From assembly GCA_039980135.1 (NCBI GenBank), contig JBDXCV010000015.1, positions 1-43,819 on the forward strand: a stretch of DNA of 43,819 nt, read 5' to 3'. A model generated the notes under the pieces. It ran no database searches. It worked only from the letters and a program-made list of their open reading frames with translations, and was not told the origin of the DNA. The first letter of the stretch is position 1. Every line of letters begins with the position of its first letter. This document shows, in pieces, positions 12,056 to 20,653 of this stretch. Both the position numbers and the translations under genes were made by a program. Source of the stretch: Alphaproteobacteria bacterium. GTDB taxonomy: Bacteria > Pseudomonadota > Alphaproteobacteria > UBA6615.

Positions 12056-12141
12056 AGATGACATCGTTACACCGGCCTGTGACCGGCCTGTGACCGGCGA
12101 GGGAAAACGAATGATTGACGTGAATGACGTGAAAGCGAAAT

Positions 12142-12444
12142 TTGGAATTGCGGCTTTGTGAATTGACGGACCGGTCTGAGGAAATAGATCACGAGTTGAG
12201 CGAGACGGCCGATGACGATTGGTCCGAGAATGCCTACGAATCGGAGAATGACGAAGTTCTCGAAGAAGTCGGTGACCTGGCTCTCGACGAGATCCGAAAG
12301 ATCAAACTCGCATTGTCGAAAATCGGAGCCGGCACATTTGGTGATTGCGTGACCTGTGGTGACTCCATCGCTGAAAAGCGACTTGAAGCCCTGCCATACG
12401 CAACCCAATGCATTAACTGTGCCTCGGGCGTTGGCGCGGGATGA
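12142..12444 (+). CDS. DksA/TraR-type zinc-finger protein, apparently frameshifted near the N-terminus
   Basis: The open frame encodes a zinc-finger protein of the DksA/TraR family. The four-cysteine finger starts with CVTCG, runs through IAEKRLEALPY and ends with CINC; an acidic helical N-terminal part precedes it. Such proteins act on RNA polymerase or have unknown regulatory roles. The only start in this frame is TTG 12142, without a ribosome site. In contrast, ATG 12111 has an excellent site GAGGGA (12099-12104), but its frame (MIDVNDVKAKF...) stops at 12159-12161. Dropping one base in AAATTT (12138-12143) joins both into MIDVNDVKAKLELRLCELTDR, which looks like a normal family N-terminus. 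So the gene is 12111-12444 with a +1 frameshift: mutation, assembly error or recoding. The stop overlaps the next start in ATGA. Confidence 0.75.
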   Translation: MELRLCELTDRSEEIDHELSETADDDWSENAYESENDEVLEEVGDLALDEIRKIKLALSKIGAGTFGDCVTCGDSIAEKRLEALPYATQCINCASGVGAG

Positions 12445-13145
12445 ACGGCAGCTTCAAGGTTAAAGTTCTCAGTTTCTCGAATATTCTGGAAATCGAAGAT
12501 GCGCGGGCACCCCGTGATTTTGCGGCGCTTCTCGAGGCCATGGAGTATGGCGATACGTCGGGGTTGAGCGATGATGAACTGCGCGAAATGTGTGTTGCAT
12601 CACTCCAGGACCTGCCGCCTGTTGATGCCGCTTGCCTCGTGCTCAAGCATGACATGGGTGATGTTCTCAGGGACGGGCAGATACGCAATCTTGCCGGTGA
12701 AATGATCGACGAAAAGCTTTGGGAGGAGTATGCGGATTCCGCGCTTCACGAGCGCATGTTCAATGCCGGCAGCCTGCTGTACGCAGCGTTTCCACAAACG
12801 TTTCCCGAGCCGGATGCGGTGCGCGTCAAGATTGAAGTCACGGCGAGCAACAGCCCCGCCAGAGCGCTGTTAACCGCTTCGCCTGACGAATCGTTTCTGG
12901 TCCGCCTGCTGGCCGATGGAATGGACAGGCATGCGATCCTGCATCGATTGTACGACGATGAGCTTAAGGGACATTCTTTCCCGGAAGCGGAAGAGGTGAT
13001 CTGGATTGTCCGGACGGAGACGGCAGGCGATGGCGTCCTGCACATAGAGGTAATCAGTTCGGGATACTGGCTGGATGCCCTTGATGAAACGGAAGCATAC
13101 GAGTCACAGGCGTATGCAGATGAATCTCCTTCCGATCACGGATGA
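12441..13145 (+). CDS. Hypothetical acidic protein, coupled to the DksA-like gene
   Basis: 234 residues, no signal peptide or membrane segment, rich in Asp and Glu, ending in an acidic and polar tail. I do not recognise the family. The N-terminal half has helical character with a run of short acidic helices (about 20-110), and the C-terminal half looks alpha/beta (RVKIEVTAS, VIWIVRTE, VLHIEVISSG). Its ATG overlaps the stop of the DksA-like gene (ATGA), which strongly suggests translational coupling and a shared role. After it, GAGCCGT (13160-13166) pairs with ACGGCTC (13176-13182) and is followed by TTGG, a weak terminator candidate. Confidence 0.8.
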   Translation: MNGSFKVKVLSFSNILEIEDARAPRDFAALLEAMEYGDTSGLSDDELREMCVASLQDLPPVDAACLVLKHDMGDVLRDGQIRNLAGEMIDEKLWEEYADSALHERMFNAGSLLYAAFPQTFPEPDAVRVKIEVTASNSPARALLTASPDESFLVRLLADGMDRHAILHRLYDDELKGHSFPEAEEVIWIVRTETAGDGVLHIEVISSGYWLDALDETEAYESQAYADESPSDHG

Positions 13146-13210
13146 CCTATAGTCGGCGGGAGCCGTGACAACCCGACGGCTCTTGGTCTGGTCCAAGCAT
13201 CGAGGTCCGC

Positions 13211-14509
13211 GTGAGAAACCCCAAGAACGAAGTATCCTTCTGGTCGGCCGTGGCCATGGGCATTGGCGCCATGGTCGGGGCGGGCATCTTCGCGCTGCTG
13301 GGCCAGGCTGGCGCCATTGCGGCGAGTGCGGTCTACATCTCGTTTATGATCGCGGGCGGGATCGCGCTGCTCAGCGGCTATTCCATGGGGCGTCTCGGTG
13401 CGCGCTACCCGGCGGCGGGCGGCATTGTTGAGTACCTCGTTCAGGGATTCGGGTCCGGGCGATTCTCGGGTGCCATGAGCCTGATGCTGTATATCGCCGC
13501 GCTCGTGTCCATATCGCTCGTCGCGCGGACATTCGGATCCTACGCGTTCGCACTTCTCCCGAGCGGCATGTCGCACTATCTCGTGGAAGTTTTCTCCGGC
13601 GCAGTCGTCGTGCTGTTCATGGTGATCAACCTCGCCGGTGCGCGTTCGATGACCCGTATTGAAAACATCATCGTGGTCGCCAAGCTATCGGTGCTGGTCA
13701 TATTCGCCGTCGTTGGGATGACTTTCATCTCGCCGGAAAGGCTGGCACCGTCTGCATATCCGCCGGTTACGAACATCCTGTCGACCGTCGCCATTACCTT
13801 CTTCGCCTATGAGGGCTTCCGCTATATCACCAACGCGGCGGAGGATATGCGCGACCCGGTTCGCACATTGCCGCGTGCGATCATCACCTCGATCATCCTC
13901 GTCATGGTCGTGTATGTCGGCATTGCCGTCGTCGTCTTTGGCAATCTCCCGCCGGAAAAAGTCATCGCCGCCAAGGATTTCGCCCTGGCCGAGGCCGCGC
14001 GGCCGGTATTTGGACAGATCGGGTTCACCGTGATTTCGATCACCGCCCTGTTCGCCACGGCTTCGGCGATCAATGCGGGTCTCTACGCGATCGCGAATGT
14101 ATCCTACCAGCTTGCAAAGGAAGGTGAGCTGCCGGCCGTCTTTGCCCGGCGCGTGGCCAACAACCGCGAGGGACTTGTCATCAGCGCCCTGATCATTGCG
14201 GCGCTGGCTATTTTTCTCGATTTGTCGGCAATCGCGATCATCGGCGCATTGTCGATGCTGATGATTCACACGACCGTCCATATCGGCCATCTGCGCATTC
14301 TTGACGAAACCGGCGCATCGAAAACGCTGGTGCTGCTCGCCATCGCATCAAACGGGCTGGCGATCGCGCTGGGTGCTTATCACCTGGCAACGACGTCGCC
14401 CTATCTTTTGCTGGGAGTCGCCGGAATTCTGCTGATTTCCTTCGTCAGCGAAGCCGTCCTGCATCGGGTCTCCGGGCGCAGCGTGAAGGCGACATCAAAG
14501 GATCAGTGA
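13211..14509 (+). CDS. APC-superfamily amino acid permease
   Basis: A 432-residue, very hydrophobic inner-membrane protein with about 12 transmembrane segments. The first helix carries the APC hallmark [15 protein letters not shown] (about residues 16-30), the unwound Gly-rich segment that binds the amino group of substrates. A second conserved patch, [18 protein letters not shown], falls at about 199-216. Start GTG 13211 with GAGG at 13202-13205. It converges on the glutamate decarboxylase gene and the two overlap by 7 bases at their stops. That neighbour suggests glutamate or GABA as substrate, but the protein is shorter than typical GadC (about 510) and the link is only inferred. Confidence 0.88.
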   Translation: MRNPKNEVSFWSAVAMGIGAMVGAGIFALLGQAGAIAASAVYISFMIAGGIALLSGYSMGRLGARYPAAGGIVEYLVQGFGSGRFSGAMSLMLYIAALVSISLVARTFGSYAFALLPSGMSHYLVEVFSGAVVVLFMVINLAGARSMTRIENIIVVAKLSVLVIFAVVGMTFISPERLAPSAYPPVTNILSTVAITFFAYEGFRYITNAAEDMRDPVRTLPRAIITSIILVMVVYVGIAVVVFGNLPPEKVIAAKDFALAEAARPVFGQIGFTVISITALFATASAINAGLYAIANVSYQLAKEGELPAVFARRVANNREGLVISALIIAALAIFLDLSAIAIIGALSMLMIHTTVHIGHLRILDETGASKTLVLLAIASNGLAIALGAYHLATTSPYLLLGVAGILLISFVSEAVLHRVSGRSVKATSKDQ

Positions 14510-15900
14510 TGGAATCCCGAGGCTTCTTCGTGGGTCAACGGGGTGTGGACCGGATGGTCCGAAAAATAGTCGAGTGATGCCTGGATATCCTTGAGCAGCA
14601 GTGTAGCCAGATCACGGCTCACACCATGACGCACAAGAATTCGCTGAATTGCCTGGTCCTCGCAGTTTGCCGGCAGGGTGTAGGCGGGTACCTGCCAGCC
14701 GCGGGTGCTGAGACGGTCGGCGAGGTCGTAAAGGCTGAAACCCGGATCGACGCCGTCTTTCATCTTCCAGCATAGCGCCGGGATGCCCTTGTTCATGTCC
14801 CCGTCATATATGATTTCGAACGGCCCGAGTCTGGCGATTTCGCCAGCGAGAAACTGGGCGGTATCGTAGCAGGCGGAATGAATTTTCCGGTATCCCTCGC
14901 GGCCCAGGCGCAGGAAATTGTAATACTGGCAGACAACGGATCCGCCGGGACGCGAGAAGTTGATGGCGATATCGCGCATGTTGCCGCCGAGGTAGTTCAC
15001 CCAGAAGATCATGTCTTCCGGCAAGTCGGCCTCTTCACGCCATGCGACCCAGCCCACACCCAGGGGGGCAAGGCCGAACTTATGCCCCGACGCGTTGATG
15101 GATTTGACGCGCGGGAGACGAAAGTCCCAGACAAGGTCCGGTGCGCAAAAGGGCGCGAGGAACGCACCGCTGGCGCCATCGACATGGATCGGGATGTCCA
15201 GGCCGGTTTCCTTCTGCAGGCCGTCCAGAGCAGCCGCGACGGCCTCGACGGGTTCATACACGCCGTTGAACGTAACGCCGAGGGTCGGGACGACGCCGAT
15301 CGTGTTCTCGTCGCAGCGCGCGAGGACCTCTTCGGGGGTCATCAGCAACCGCCCGTCTTCCATCGGAATCTCGCGATGTTCGATATCCCAGTAGCGGGTG
15401 AACTTGTGCCAACAGACCTGAACGGGCCCGGTGATCAGATTCGGTTTGTCGATGGGCTTGCCGGCGGCCTTCCGGCTTGCCTCCCACCGCCGTTTCATCG
15501 CCATGCCGCCCAGCATTGCGGCTTCGCTCGACCCCACGGTCGAGCAGCCGACAGAATTGGCCCCGGACGGCGAATGCCAGAGATCGCCGAGCATGTGGAC
15601 ACAGCGCGCTTCGATCTCGGCCGTCTGCGGATATTCGTCCTTGTCGACAATGTTCTTGTTGATGCACTCGTCCATCAACTGGTGAAGTTCGGGCTCTTCC
15701 CAGGTCTGGCAGAAGGTGGCGAGGTTCTGGCGCGAGTTCCCGTCGAGCATCAACTCGTCATGCACAACGGAATAGGCGTGCCGGGGTTCCTGCTCATTCT
15801 CGGGAAACTGATACTTTGGCACGCTCACCGAAAGATCTACGGACGCATAGATCTGATCTTCGATCTTGTGCCGGATCGAGGCCTTGTCATGCAGTGCCAT
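14503..15900 (-). CDS. gadB: Glutamate decarboxylase
   Basis: PLP-dependent enzyme converting glutamate to GABA and CO2, 465 residues, close to the family length. The PLP lysine is K274 in [10 protein letters not shown]; Asp241 (HVDGASG) contacts the cofactor ring. N-terminal conserved text [15 protein letters not shown] matches bacterial Gad. The C-terminus ends in SGFHH, so a terminal His is at the position that in E. coli GadB closes the active site at neutral pH. A ribosome site GAGAGGAAG lies upstream. It is 51 bases downstream of the alpha-hydroxy-acid oxidase gene and probably cotranscribed with it. GABA made here consumes a proton; with gltBD nearby, glutamate is both made and used by this region. 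Confidence 0.97.
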   Translation of the reverse strand: MALHDKASIRHKIEDQIYASVDLSVSVPKYQFPENEQEPRHAYSVVHDELMLDGNSRQNLATFCQTWEEPELHQLMDECINKNIVDKDEYPQTAEIEARCVHMLGDLWHSPSGANSVGCSTVGSSEAAMLGGMAMKRRWEASRKAAGKPIDKPNLITGPVQVCWHKFTRYWDIEHREIPMEDGRLLMTPEEVLARCDENTIGVVPTLGVTFNGVYEPVEAVAAALDGLQKETGLDIPIHVDGASGAFLAPFCAPDLVWDFRLPRVKSINASGHKFGLAPLGVGWVAWREEADLPEDMIFWVNYLGGNMRDIAINFSRPGGSVVCQYYNFLRLGREGYRKIHSACYDTAQFLAGEIARLGPFEIIYDGDMNKGIPALCWKMKDGVDPGFSLYDLADRLSTRGWQVPAYTLPANCEDQAIQRILVRHGVSRDLATLLLKDIQASLDYFSDHPVHTPLTHEEASGFHH

Positions 15901-15951
15901 CGTTCGTTCTTCCTCTCCAGAATCATGTGGTCGCCGGTTATGCGTTACCGG

Positions 15952-17157
15952 CTACCCGTGGCCGGAGACCGGAAGCTGCCCCGGCAGGCAGATATGGTCG
16001 CGTGAAACCGACGCGATGTCCGTCACGCCCATCACCGCCATGGTGCGGCGAATCTCCGCGTCGAGGATATCCAGCGCACGGCTTGCACCGGCTTCCCCTG
16101 CGGCACCCGCACCGTAGAGCGTGGCCCGGCCGATCGCGATCGCGTCGGCGCCGAGTGCGAGTCCCTTCAAGACGTCGCTACCGCGCCGTATGCCGCTGTC
16201 CGCGATGATGGTCGTGCGGCCGCCAACCGCCTCGGCGACGGCCGGAAGGGCATCCCAGGGCGTGATGGCGGTGTCGTTTGTATTGCCGGCGTGGTTCGAG
16301 ACAAAGATACCGTCGGCGCCGATTTCGACCGCGTCGACGGCATCGTCCGGGTGCAGGACGCCCTTGATCAGGAGCTTGTGGGGCCAGGCATCCCGCAACC
16401 GGCGTACATAGTCCCAGCCCATTGTGTCGTTGCGATTCAGGAAGGAGCCGGAACTCGCCGACACATAGCCGGTCGCCTCGGCCTTGTCTTCCTTGGGGAT
16501 GTGGATGTTGGAGAAGGCGGGCAGACGGCCTTCATTCAGAAAATAGCGGCCCGCCGTGCCGACCAACCAACGGGGGTGACGCAAACTGTCGATCGTGGTT
16601 TTCATGGTGATGCGCGGCGGAAACACCAGCCCGTTGCGCACGTCAATCTCACGGTTGTTGTAGACGGGCGAGTCAACGGTCACAACGAGTGCCTCGAAGC
16701 CGGCGTCGAGCGCACGCTGGACCGTTACGAAGGCGGCCTCGGGGTTGCGCCAGACATAGAGCTGGAACCATTGGGTGCCGCCGCCGTTCTCGATCACCTG
16801 CTCCATGGGCGTGTTGGACGTGCTGGCCAGCGTGAACGGGATGTTATACTTGGCCGCCGCCCGCGCGAGCGCAGTCTCGCCGCGATACCAGACGAAGCCC
16901 GCCGGTCCGGTTGGGCCGATCAGGAGCGGCAGGTCCTGCTTCTTGCCCAACAGGGTGATGCCCGGGTCGCGCCCGGACACATCACGCGGCGCACGCGGCA
17001 TGATCTTGATCCGGTCGAGTGCCGCGCGGTTGTCGCGCATGGCGATCTGGTCTTCGCTGCCTTTATCGCAGAAGTCGAATAGCGCCTTGGTGAGACGGCG
17101 TTTCGCCATCTGCCGCAGGTCGTCGATATTAAGTGCTTGTTTGGACAGGTTACCCAC
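15952..17157 (-). CDS. FMN-dependent alpha-hydroxy-acid oxidase/dehydrogenase family protein
   Basis: 401 residues with the (beta/alpha)8 FMN fold of lactate dehydrogenase (LldD), mandelate dehydrogenase and glycolate oxidase. Visible motifs are QLYVW (132-136, the active-site Tyr134), VTVDSPV (159-165), Lys265 in LLIKGV and catalytic His289 in SNHAGN. The family normally has SNHGGRQLD, whose Arg anchors the substrate carboxylate; here that position is Asn292. As I recall, the mycofactocin enzyme MftD also has Asn there, so the substrate may not be a simple 2-hydroxy acid. Start GTG 17157 was chosen for its GGAGA site 6-7 bases away; an upstream in-frame ATG lacks one. It is the first gene of a likely unit with gadB. 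A short GCCGGT/ACCGGC hairpin spans its stop (15933-15952). Confidence 0.88.
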   Translation of the reverse strand: MGNLSKQALNIDDLRQMAKRRLTKALFDFCDKGSEDQIAMRDNRAALDRIKIMPRAPRDVSGRDPGITLLGKKQDLPLLIGPTGPAGFVWYRGETALARAAAKYNIPFTLASTSNTPMEQVIENGGGTQWFQLYVWRNPEAAFVTVQRALDAGFEALVVTVDSPVYNNREIDVRNGLVFPPRITMKTTIDSLRHPRWLVGTAGRYFLNEGRLPAFSNIHIPKEDKAEATGYVSASSGSFLNRNDTMGWDYVRRLRDAWPHKLLIKGVLHPDDAVDAVEIGADGIFVSNHAGNTNDTAITPWDALPAVAEAVGGRTTIIADSGIRRGSDVLKGLALGADAIAIGRATLYGAGAAGEAGASRALDILDAEIRRTMAVMGVTDIASVSRDHICLPGQLPVSGHG

Positions 17158-17455
17158 TTGAGTTCTCCGAATTGCTGCGCTGCCTTTGGTTCGTGTGCAT
17201 AAGATGCATGCCACGCGGCCCTGCGCAAGCCGGGAGACGAGCCTAACGGGCGGCAGGTCTTGGCGAGATCACTTTCGGCATTGCAATCTGGACATGCCAC
17301 GCATGATTTGAACGTCGTCAGCCGGTAGAGGATACTCGCGTCTGGGCTGCTACTATCAGCAACCCGGTCGGTCGTTGGCCGTTGTGCAAGGTACCGCGCG
17401 GCGTTCGAACGGAACGTCCGCCAAAGTTCACCCCGTTCGAAATGCGAGCCACGCC
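17158..17455. promoter_or_regulatory. Divergent promoter region with two candidate operators
   Basis: 298 bases between the minus-strand flavoprotein gene and the plus-strand GMC gene. A 13-bp palindrome TGCAT-AAG-ATGCA (17196-17208) lies about 40 bases from the flavoprotein start and looks like a dimeric regulator site. On the other side the octamer CGTTCGAA occurs twice as a direct repeat (17402-17409 and 17434-17441), 32 bases or about three helical turns apart, just before the GMC start. No gene is evident in the gap. Confidence 0.4.
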
Positions 17456-19141
17456 ATGACCAATGTGTTCGACTACATCATTGTTGGAGCGGGCTCTGCC
17501 GGTTGTGTCCTCGCCAACCGCCTGTCGGCGCGTTCCGCGAACAAGGTTTTGCTGCTCGAAGCCGGTCCCGACACGGTGCCGGGTGCCGAACCCGCCGATA
17601 TCATCGATACGTTTCCTGGCTCCTACTACAACCGCGACTATGCATGGCCCGATCTTCGCGGCTATGAGCGCGACAAATCCAGTGCGCCGGAAGTACCATT
17701 TCGTCAGGGTCGAATAATGGGCGGCAGCGGTTCCCTGATGGCGATGGTGGCTCTACGCGGAACCCCGGATGACTATGACGAATGGGAATCGCTCGGGGCC
17801 GCGGGCTGGAACTGGCAGGATGTGCTCCCCTTCTTTCGCAAGCTCGAAACCGATGTCGATTTCCAGGATGACCGGCACGGCACGGAGGGGCCGGTGCCGA
17901 TTCGACGTTGGCCCGAAGAGGAATGGCCGCCGTTGCTGAAGGCGCTTGCCGCGCACAGCCATGATCGGCAGATCGCCGCCGTCGCAGACTTCAACGGCGA
18001 TTTTCGGGATGGGTTCGGACCGCTGCCCTTGAGCAAATTCGAGGACAAACGGGGATCGAGCGCAATTTGCTATCTCGATCCGACTGTCCGTGCGCGGCCC
18101 AATCTGACCATCCTCGCGAACGCGATGGTCCGGGATCTCGTATTCGATGGCAAGCGCGTGACCGGTGTCGATGCCGAGATCGATGGTGACATCCAGCGTA
18201 TGTCGGGGCGCGAGATCATCGTATCTGCCGGGACGCTGCAATCACCGGTGATCCTGTTGCGCGCCGGTATCGGCCCCGCGGCGGATATCGCGGCGGCCGG
18301 CGTTTCGGTTGTCGCGGACCGCCCGGGAGTAGGCCGAAATCTACACAACCACCAGATCTTGATGATGCTGGCCTATCTCAAGAATGAAGCGGTGCCACCG
18401 CCCCGGAAGCGTCAGCACACGATCGCGGGACGGCGTTTCTCGTCGGGTGTGGCGGACTGTCCTTCGGGCGATATGTATATGTATTTCGTCGGCCGAACGA
18501 GTTGGAACACACTCGGGCGCCGGGTCAGCGCATTAAACCCGGCCCTCTTCAAGCCGTTTTCGCGCGGGAGCGTGTCTCTGAACAAGGCCAACCCGGCCGG
18601 TCCGGCGGACATAGAGTTCGATTTCGATTCCGATGTGCGCGACAGTCTGCGCCTGGAACAGGCCGTTCTCACAGTGGCGGAAATGCTGTTGGCGCCCGGG
18701 GTTTCCCAACTGTGGCAAGAGGCAGCGGCGGTCGGAAATTCGCGCCAATTACGTGCACTCAATGATGTCAGTTGGCGCAGCAGCCTGAAGTCCCGTGCGA
18801 TTTCGACCGTGTTTGACCTTGTGCCGGCGGCCGTCCGGCCGGCGGTGCGGAGTTTGTCAAATTCCGGTGTGGGCATCGCCCAGCTGATTCACGATCAGGC
18901 AGCGGTACGGGAGTTTGCGCGCACCTGCGTCGGCGGCATGGCGCATCATGTGGGCACCTGCCGGATGGGATCATCGGATGACTCTCTCGCCGTCACCGAT
19001 CGTGCCGGTCTGGTCCACGATGTTGCCGGATTGCGGGTGGTGGATGCCTCGCTGATGCCCGCGATCCCGCGCGCAAACACCAATATTCCGACCATCATGG
19101 TCGCAGAGAAGATATCCGCAGCCATTCTGGAAGGGACCTGA
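17456..19141 (+). CDS. GMC-family FAD-dependent oxidoreductase
   Basis: 561 residues of the glucose-methanol-choline family, which oxidises alcohols to carbonyls. The FAD-binding motif DYIIVGAGSAGCVLANRLS (about 6-24) starts right after the ATG, and a conserved GMC signature SAGTLQSPVILLRAGIG lies near 258-274. The active-site His498 (HHVGTCRMG) and the paired Asn541 (PRANTNIPT) are both present, so it should be catalytically competent. No signal peptide is visible. ATG 17456 puts the FAD motif at the N-terminus; the longer in-frame reading adds 27 low-complexity residues and was rejected. A short hairpin ACCGGCA-TTCCT-TGCCGGT (19141-19159) follows the stop without a U-run. Substrate unknown; it heads a likely unit with the cupin and hydrolase. 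Confidence 0.9.
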   Translation: MTNVFDYIIVGAGSAGCVLANRLSARSANKVLLLEAGPDTVPGAEPADIIDTFPGSYYNRDYAWPDLRGYERDKSSAPEVPFRQGRIMGGSGSLMAMVALRGTPDDYDEWESLGAAGWNWQDVLPFFRKLETDVDFQDDRHGTEGPVPIRRWPEEEWPPLLKALAAHSHDRQIAAVADFNGDFRDGFGPLPLSKFEDKRGSSAICYLDPTVRARPNLTILANAMVRDLVFDGKRVTGVDAEIDGDIQRMSGREIIVSAGTLQSPVILLRAGIGPAADIAAAGVSVVADRPGVGRNLHNHQILMMLAYLKNEAVPPPRKRQHTIAGRRFSSGVADCPSGDMYMYFVGRTSWNTLGRRVSALNPALFKPFSRGSVSLNKANPAGPADIEFDFDSDVRDSLRLEQAVLTVAEMLLAPGVSQLWQEAAAVGNSRQLRALNDVSWRSSLKSRAISTVFDLVPAAVRPAVRSLSNSGVGIAQLIHDQAAVREFARTCVGGMAHHVGTCRMGSSDDSLAVTDRAGLVHDVAGLRVVDASLMPAIPRANTNIPTIMVAEKISAAILEGT

Positions 19142-19208
19142 CCGGCATTCCTTGCCGGTGCTCCCCGTCTGGGGCAAACTTTGTCTGATGGATATGAGGG
19201 AGGGAAGT

Positions 19209-19754
19209 ATGAGCAAAGAATCAGAAGGTATCGTTGTCATGTCGCAGGACGAGATGCGCTCCCGCATCGCGTTATTTGCCGAGCAAACGGGCAACGACCA
19301 GTTGATGGTTACGCAGGGAATCCCCGGATTTAAGCGGGACATTTATTCGATCGTCGGTCGCGGGGTATCGGAAGACGCCGGAACCCAGCCGGGAATCGTG
19401 GACTCCAAAGGGTTCAATGTCGCCTATGTTGGCGCCGAGCCCGATAACGGATCGGCGATGCACACCCATGAGGAAATCGAAGTCTTCATTCCGATATCAG
19501 GTCAGTGGGCGGTCTACTGGAATGAGGGCGATGACATGGAAGAAGTGGTGCTGGGGCCGATGGATTGCATCTCGGTACCGGGCCGTGTCATGCGCAGCTT
19601 CAGGAATGTCGGCGACACTTATGGTTACCTGCTTGTGATCATCGAAGGCACCGACAATGTCGCGGTGACCCGGCCGCAGGATGTCATCGACCAGGCCGCA
19701 GCGTCGGGATTCACGCTCGATGCGGATGGCAAGATGATCAACGCCGCCGAGTAG
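19209..19754 (+). CDS. Small cupin-domain protein
   Basis: 181 residues with a single cupin barrel. The first cupin motif is clear: H85-T-H87, then Glu91, followed by the GQWAVYWNEG strand. In the second motif, where metal cupins usually have a His, this protein reads PGRVMRSFRN, with Arg at that place, so the metal site may be three-ligand or non-classical. ATG 19209 has a strong GGGAGGGA site (19198-19205). The hydrolase gene begins 20 bases after the stop, and the GMC gene ends 67 bases before, suggesting joint action on one substrate. No specific reaction can be assigned. Confidence 0.85.
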   Translation: MSKESEGIVVMSQDEMRSRIALFAEQTGNDQLMVTQGIPGFKRDIYSIVGRGVSEDAGTQPGIVDSKGFNVAYVGAEPDNGSAMHTHEEIEVFIPISGQWAVYWNEGDDMEEVVLGPMDCISVPGRVMRSFRNVGDTYGYLLVIIEGTDNVAVTRPQDVIDQAAASGFTLDADGKMINAAE

Positions 19755-19774
19755 GCAGGAACAGGGAACGAACG

Positions 19775-20629
19775 ATGCCGACAATAGCCATTCGTGGTGT
19801 CAATCTCCGTTACGAGATCGTCGGTGATGACGGACCGGTCGTGACCCTGATCACCGGCGGCCGGCGCGGTTATGACGAATTCCTGCCGATGGCGCAGAAA
19901 TTGTCGGTCGAAGGTTTCCGTGTCCTGCTCCACGACCGCCGCAATACCGGGGCATCGGATATACGGATGAGCGCGGATGAGGTGGAGGAGGCCGTTTGGG
20001 CAGATGATCTTCACGCGTTGCTGACGGAGCTGGACGAAGTACCGGCCTTCATTGGTGGCTCTTCCTCCGGCGCGCGCACGGCGTTGTTCTTCGCCCTTCG
20101 CCATCCCGATGCGGTGCGCGGATTGTTGCTCTTGCGTGTGACTGGTGGCACATTTGCGGCCGGGCGCCTGCCGGAAAACTATTACGACCAGTTCATTCGG
20201 GCGGCCCAGGCGGGCGGCATGGCGGCCGTTTGCGCCACCCCGGAATATGGTGAACGGATTGCGGCGAATGCCCAGAACCGTCAACGGCTGATGGACATGT
20301 CGGCCGAGGCGTTCATCGATATTCAGACCCGGCTGCGGGACCTGTTCATGGCGGGCGCGGAGCTGCCGGTGTTCGGCGTCAGCGAAGCGGAACTCGGGTC
20401 TCTCGGTATGCCCACGGTGATCGTTCCGGGGAATGACCGGGTGCATGATTCAAGCGTCGGTCGCAAAGTCCACGCCATGATCCCGGGCAGCGAGTTGCAT
20501 ATGTTGCCCATTGAGGATTCGGACGAGCCGGTCGTTGCATTCGCCGAGTGGCGCGATCTCGAGCCGGAGATCGTGGGCGTGTTCGCCGATTTCATGCGCC
20601 GGCACGGGGCGTCGGGCGCCACCGCCTGA
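19775..20629 (+). CDS. Alpha/beta-hydrolase fold protein
   Basis: 284 residues of the alpha/beta-hydrolase superfamily. The nucleophile elbow GSSSG (95-99) places Ser97 as nucleophile, and the oxyanion-hole region ITGGRRG is at about 26-32. The acid of the triad could be in PGNDRVHD (about 222-229). In the region where the catalytic His is normally found (usually GxGH after the last strand) the protein reads LHMLPIEDSDEP; the only nearby His is in LHM, so the third triad member is uncertain. It ends a likely GMC-cupin-hydrolase unit. The stop is 24 bases from the convergent stop of the hybrid kinase, with no terminator visible. Confidence 0.85.
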   Translation: MPTIAIRGVNLRYEIVGDDGPVVTLITGGRRGYDEFLPMAQKLSVEGFRVLLHDRRNTGASDIRMSADEVEEAVWADDLHALLTELDEVPAFIGGSSSGARTALFFALRHPDAVRGLLLLRVTGGTFAAGRLPENYYDQFIRAAQAGGMAAVCATPEYGERIAANAQNRQRLMDMSAEAFIDIQTRLRDLFMAGAELPVFGVSEAELGSLGMPTVIVPGNDRVHDSSVGRKVHAMIPGSELHMLPIEDSDEPVVAFAEWRDLEPEIVGVFADFMRRHGASGATA

Positions 20630-20653
20630 CGGACCGGAATACAGGCCCGCGAC

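Noticed and set aside
13211-14509. Naming the APC permease GadC
   Set aside because: It is about 80 residues shorter than typical GadC and lies in convergent rather than operon orientation to gadB.
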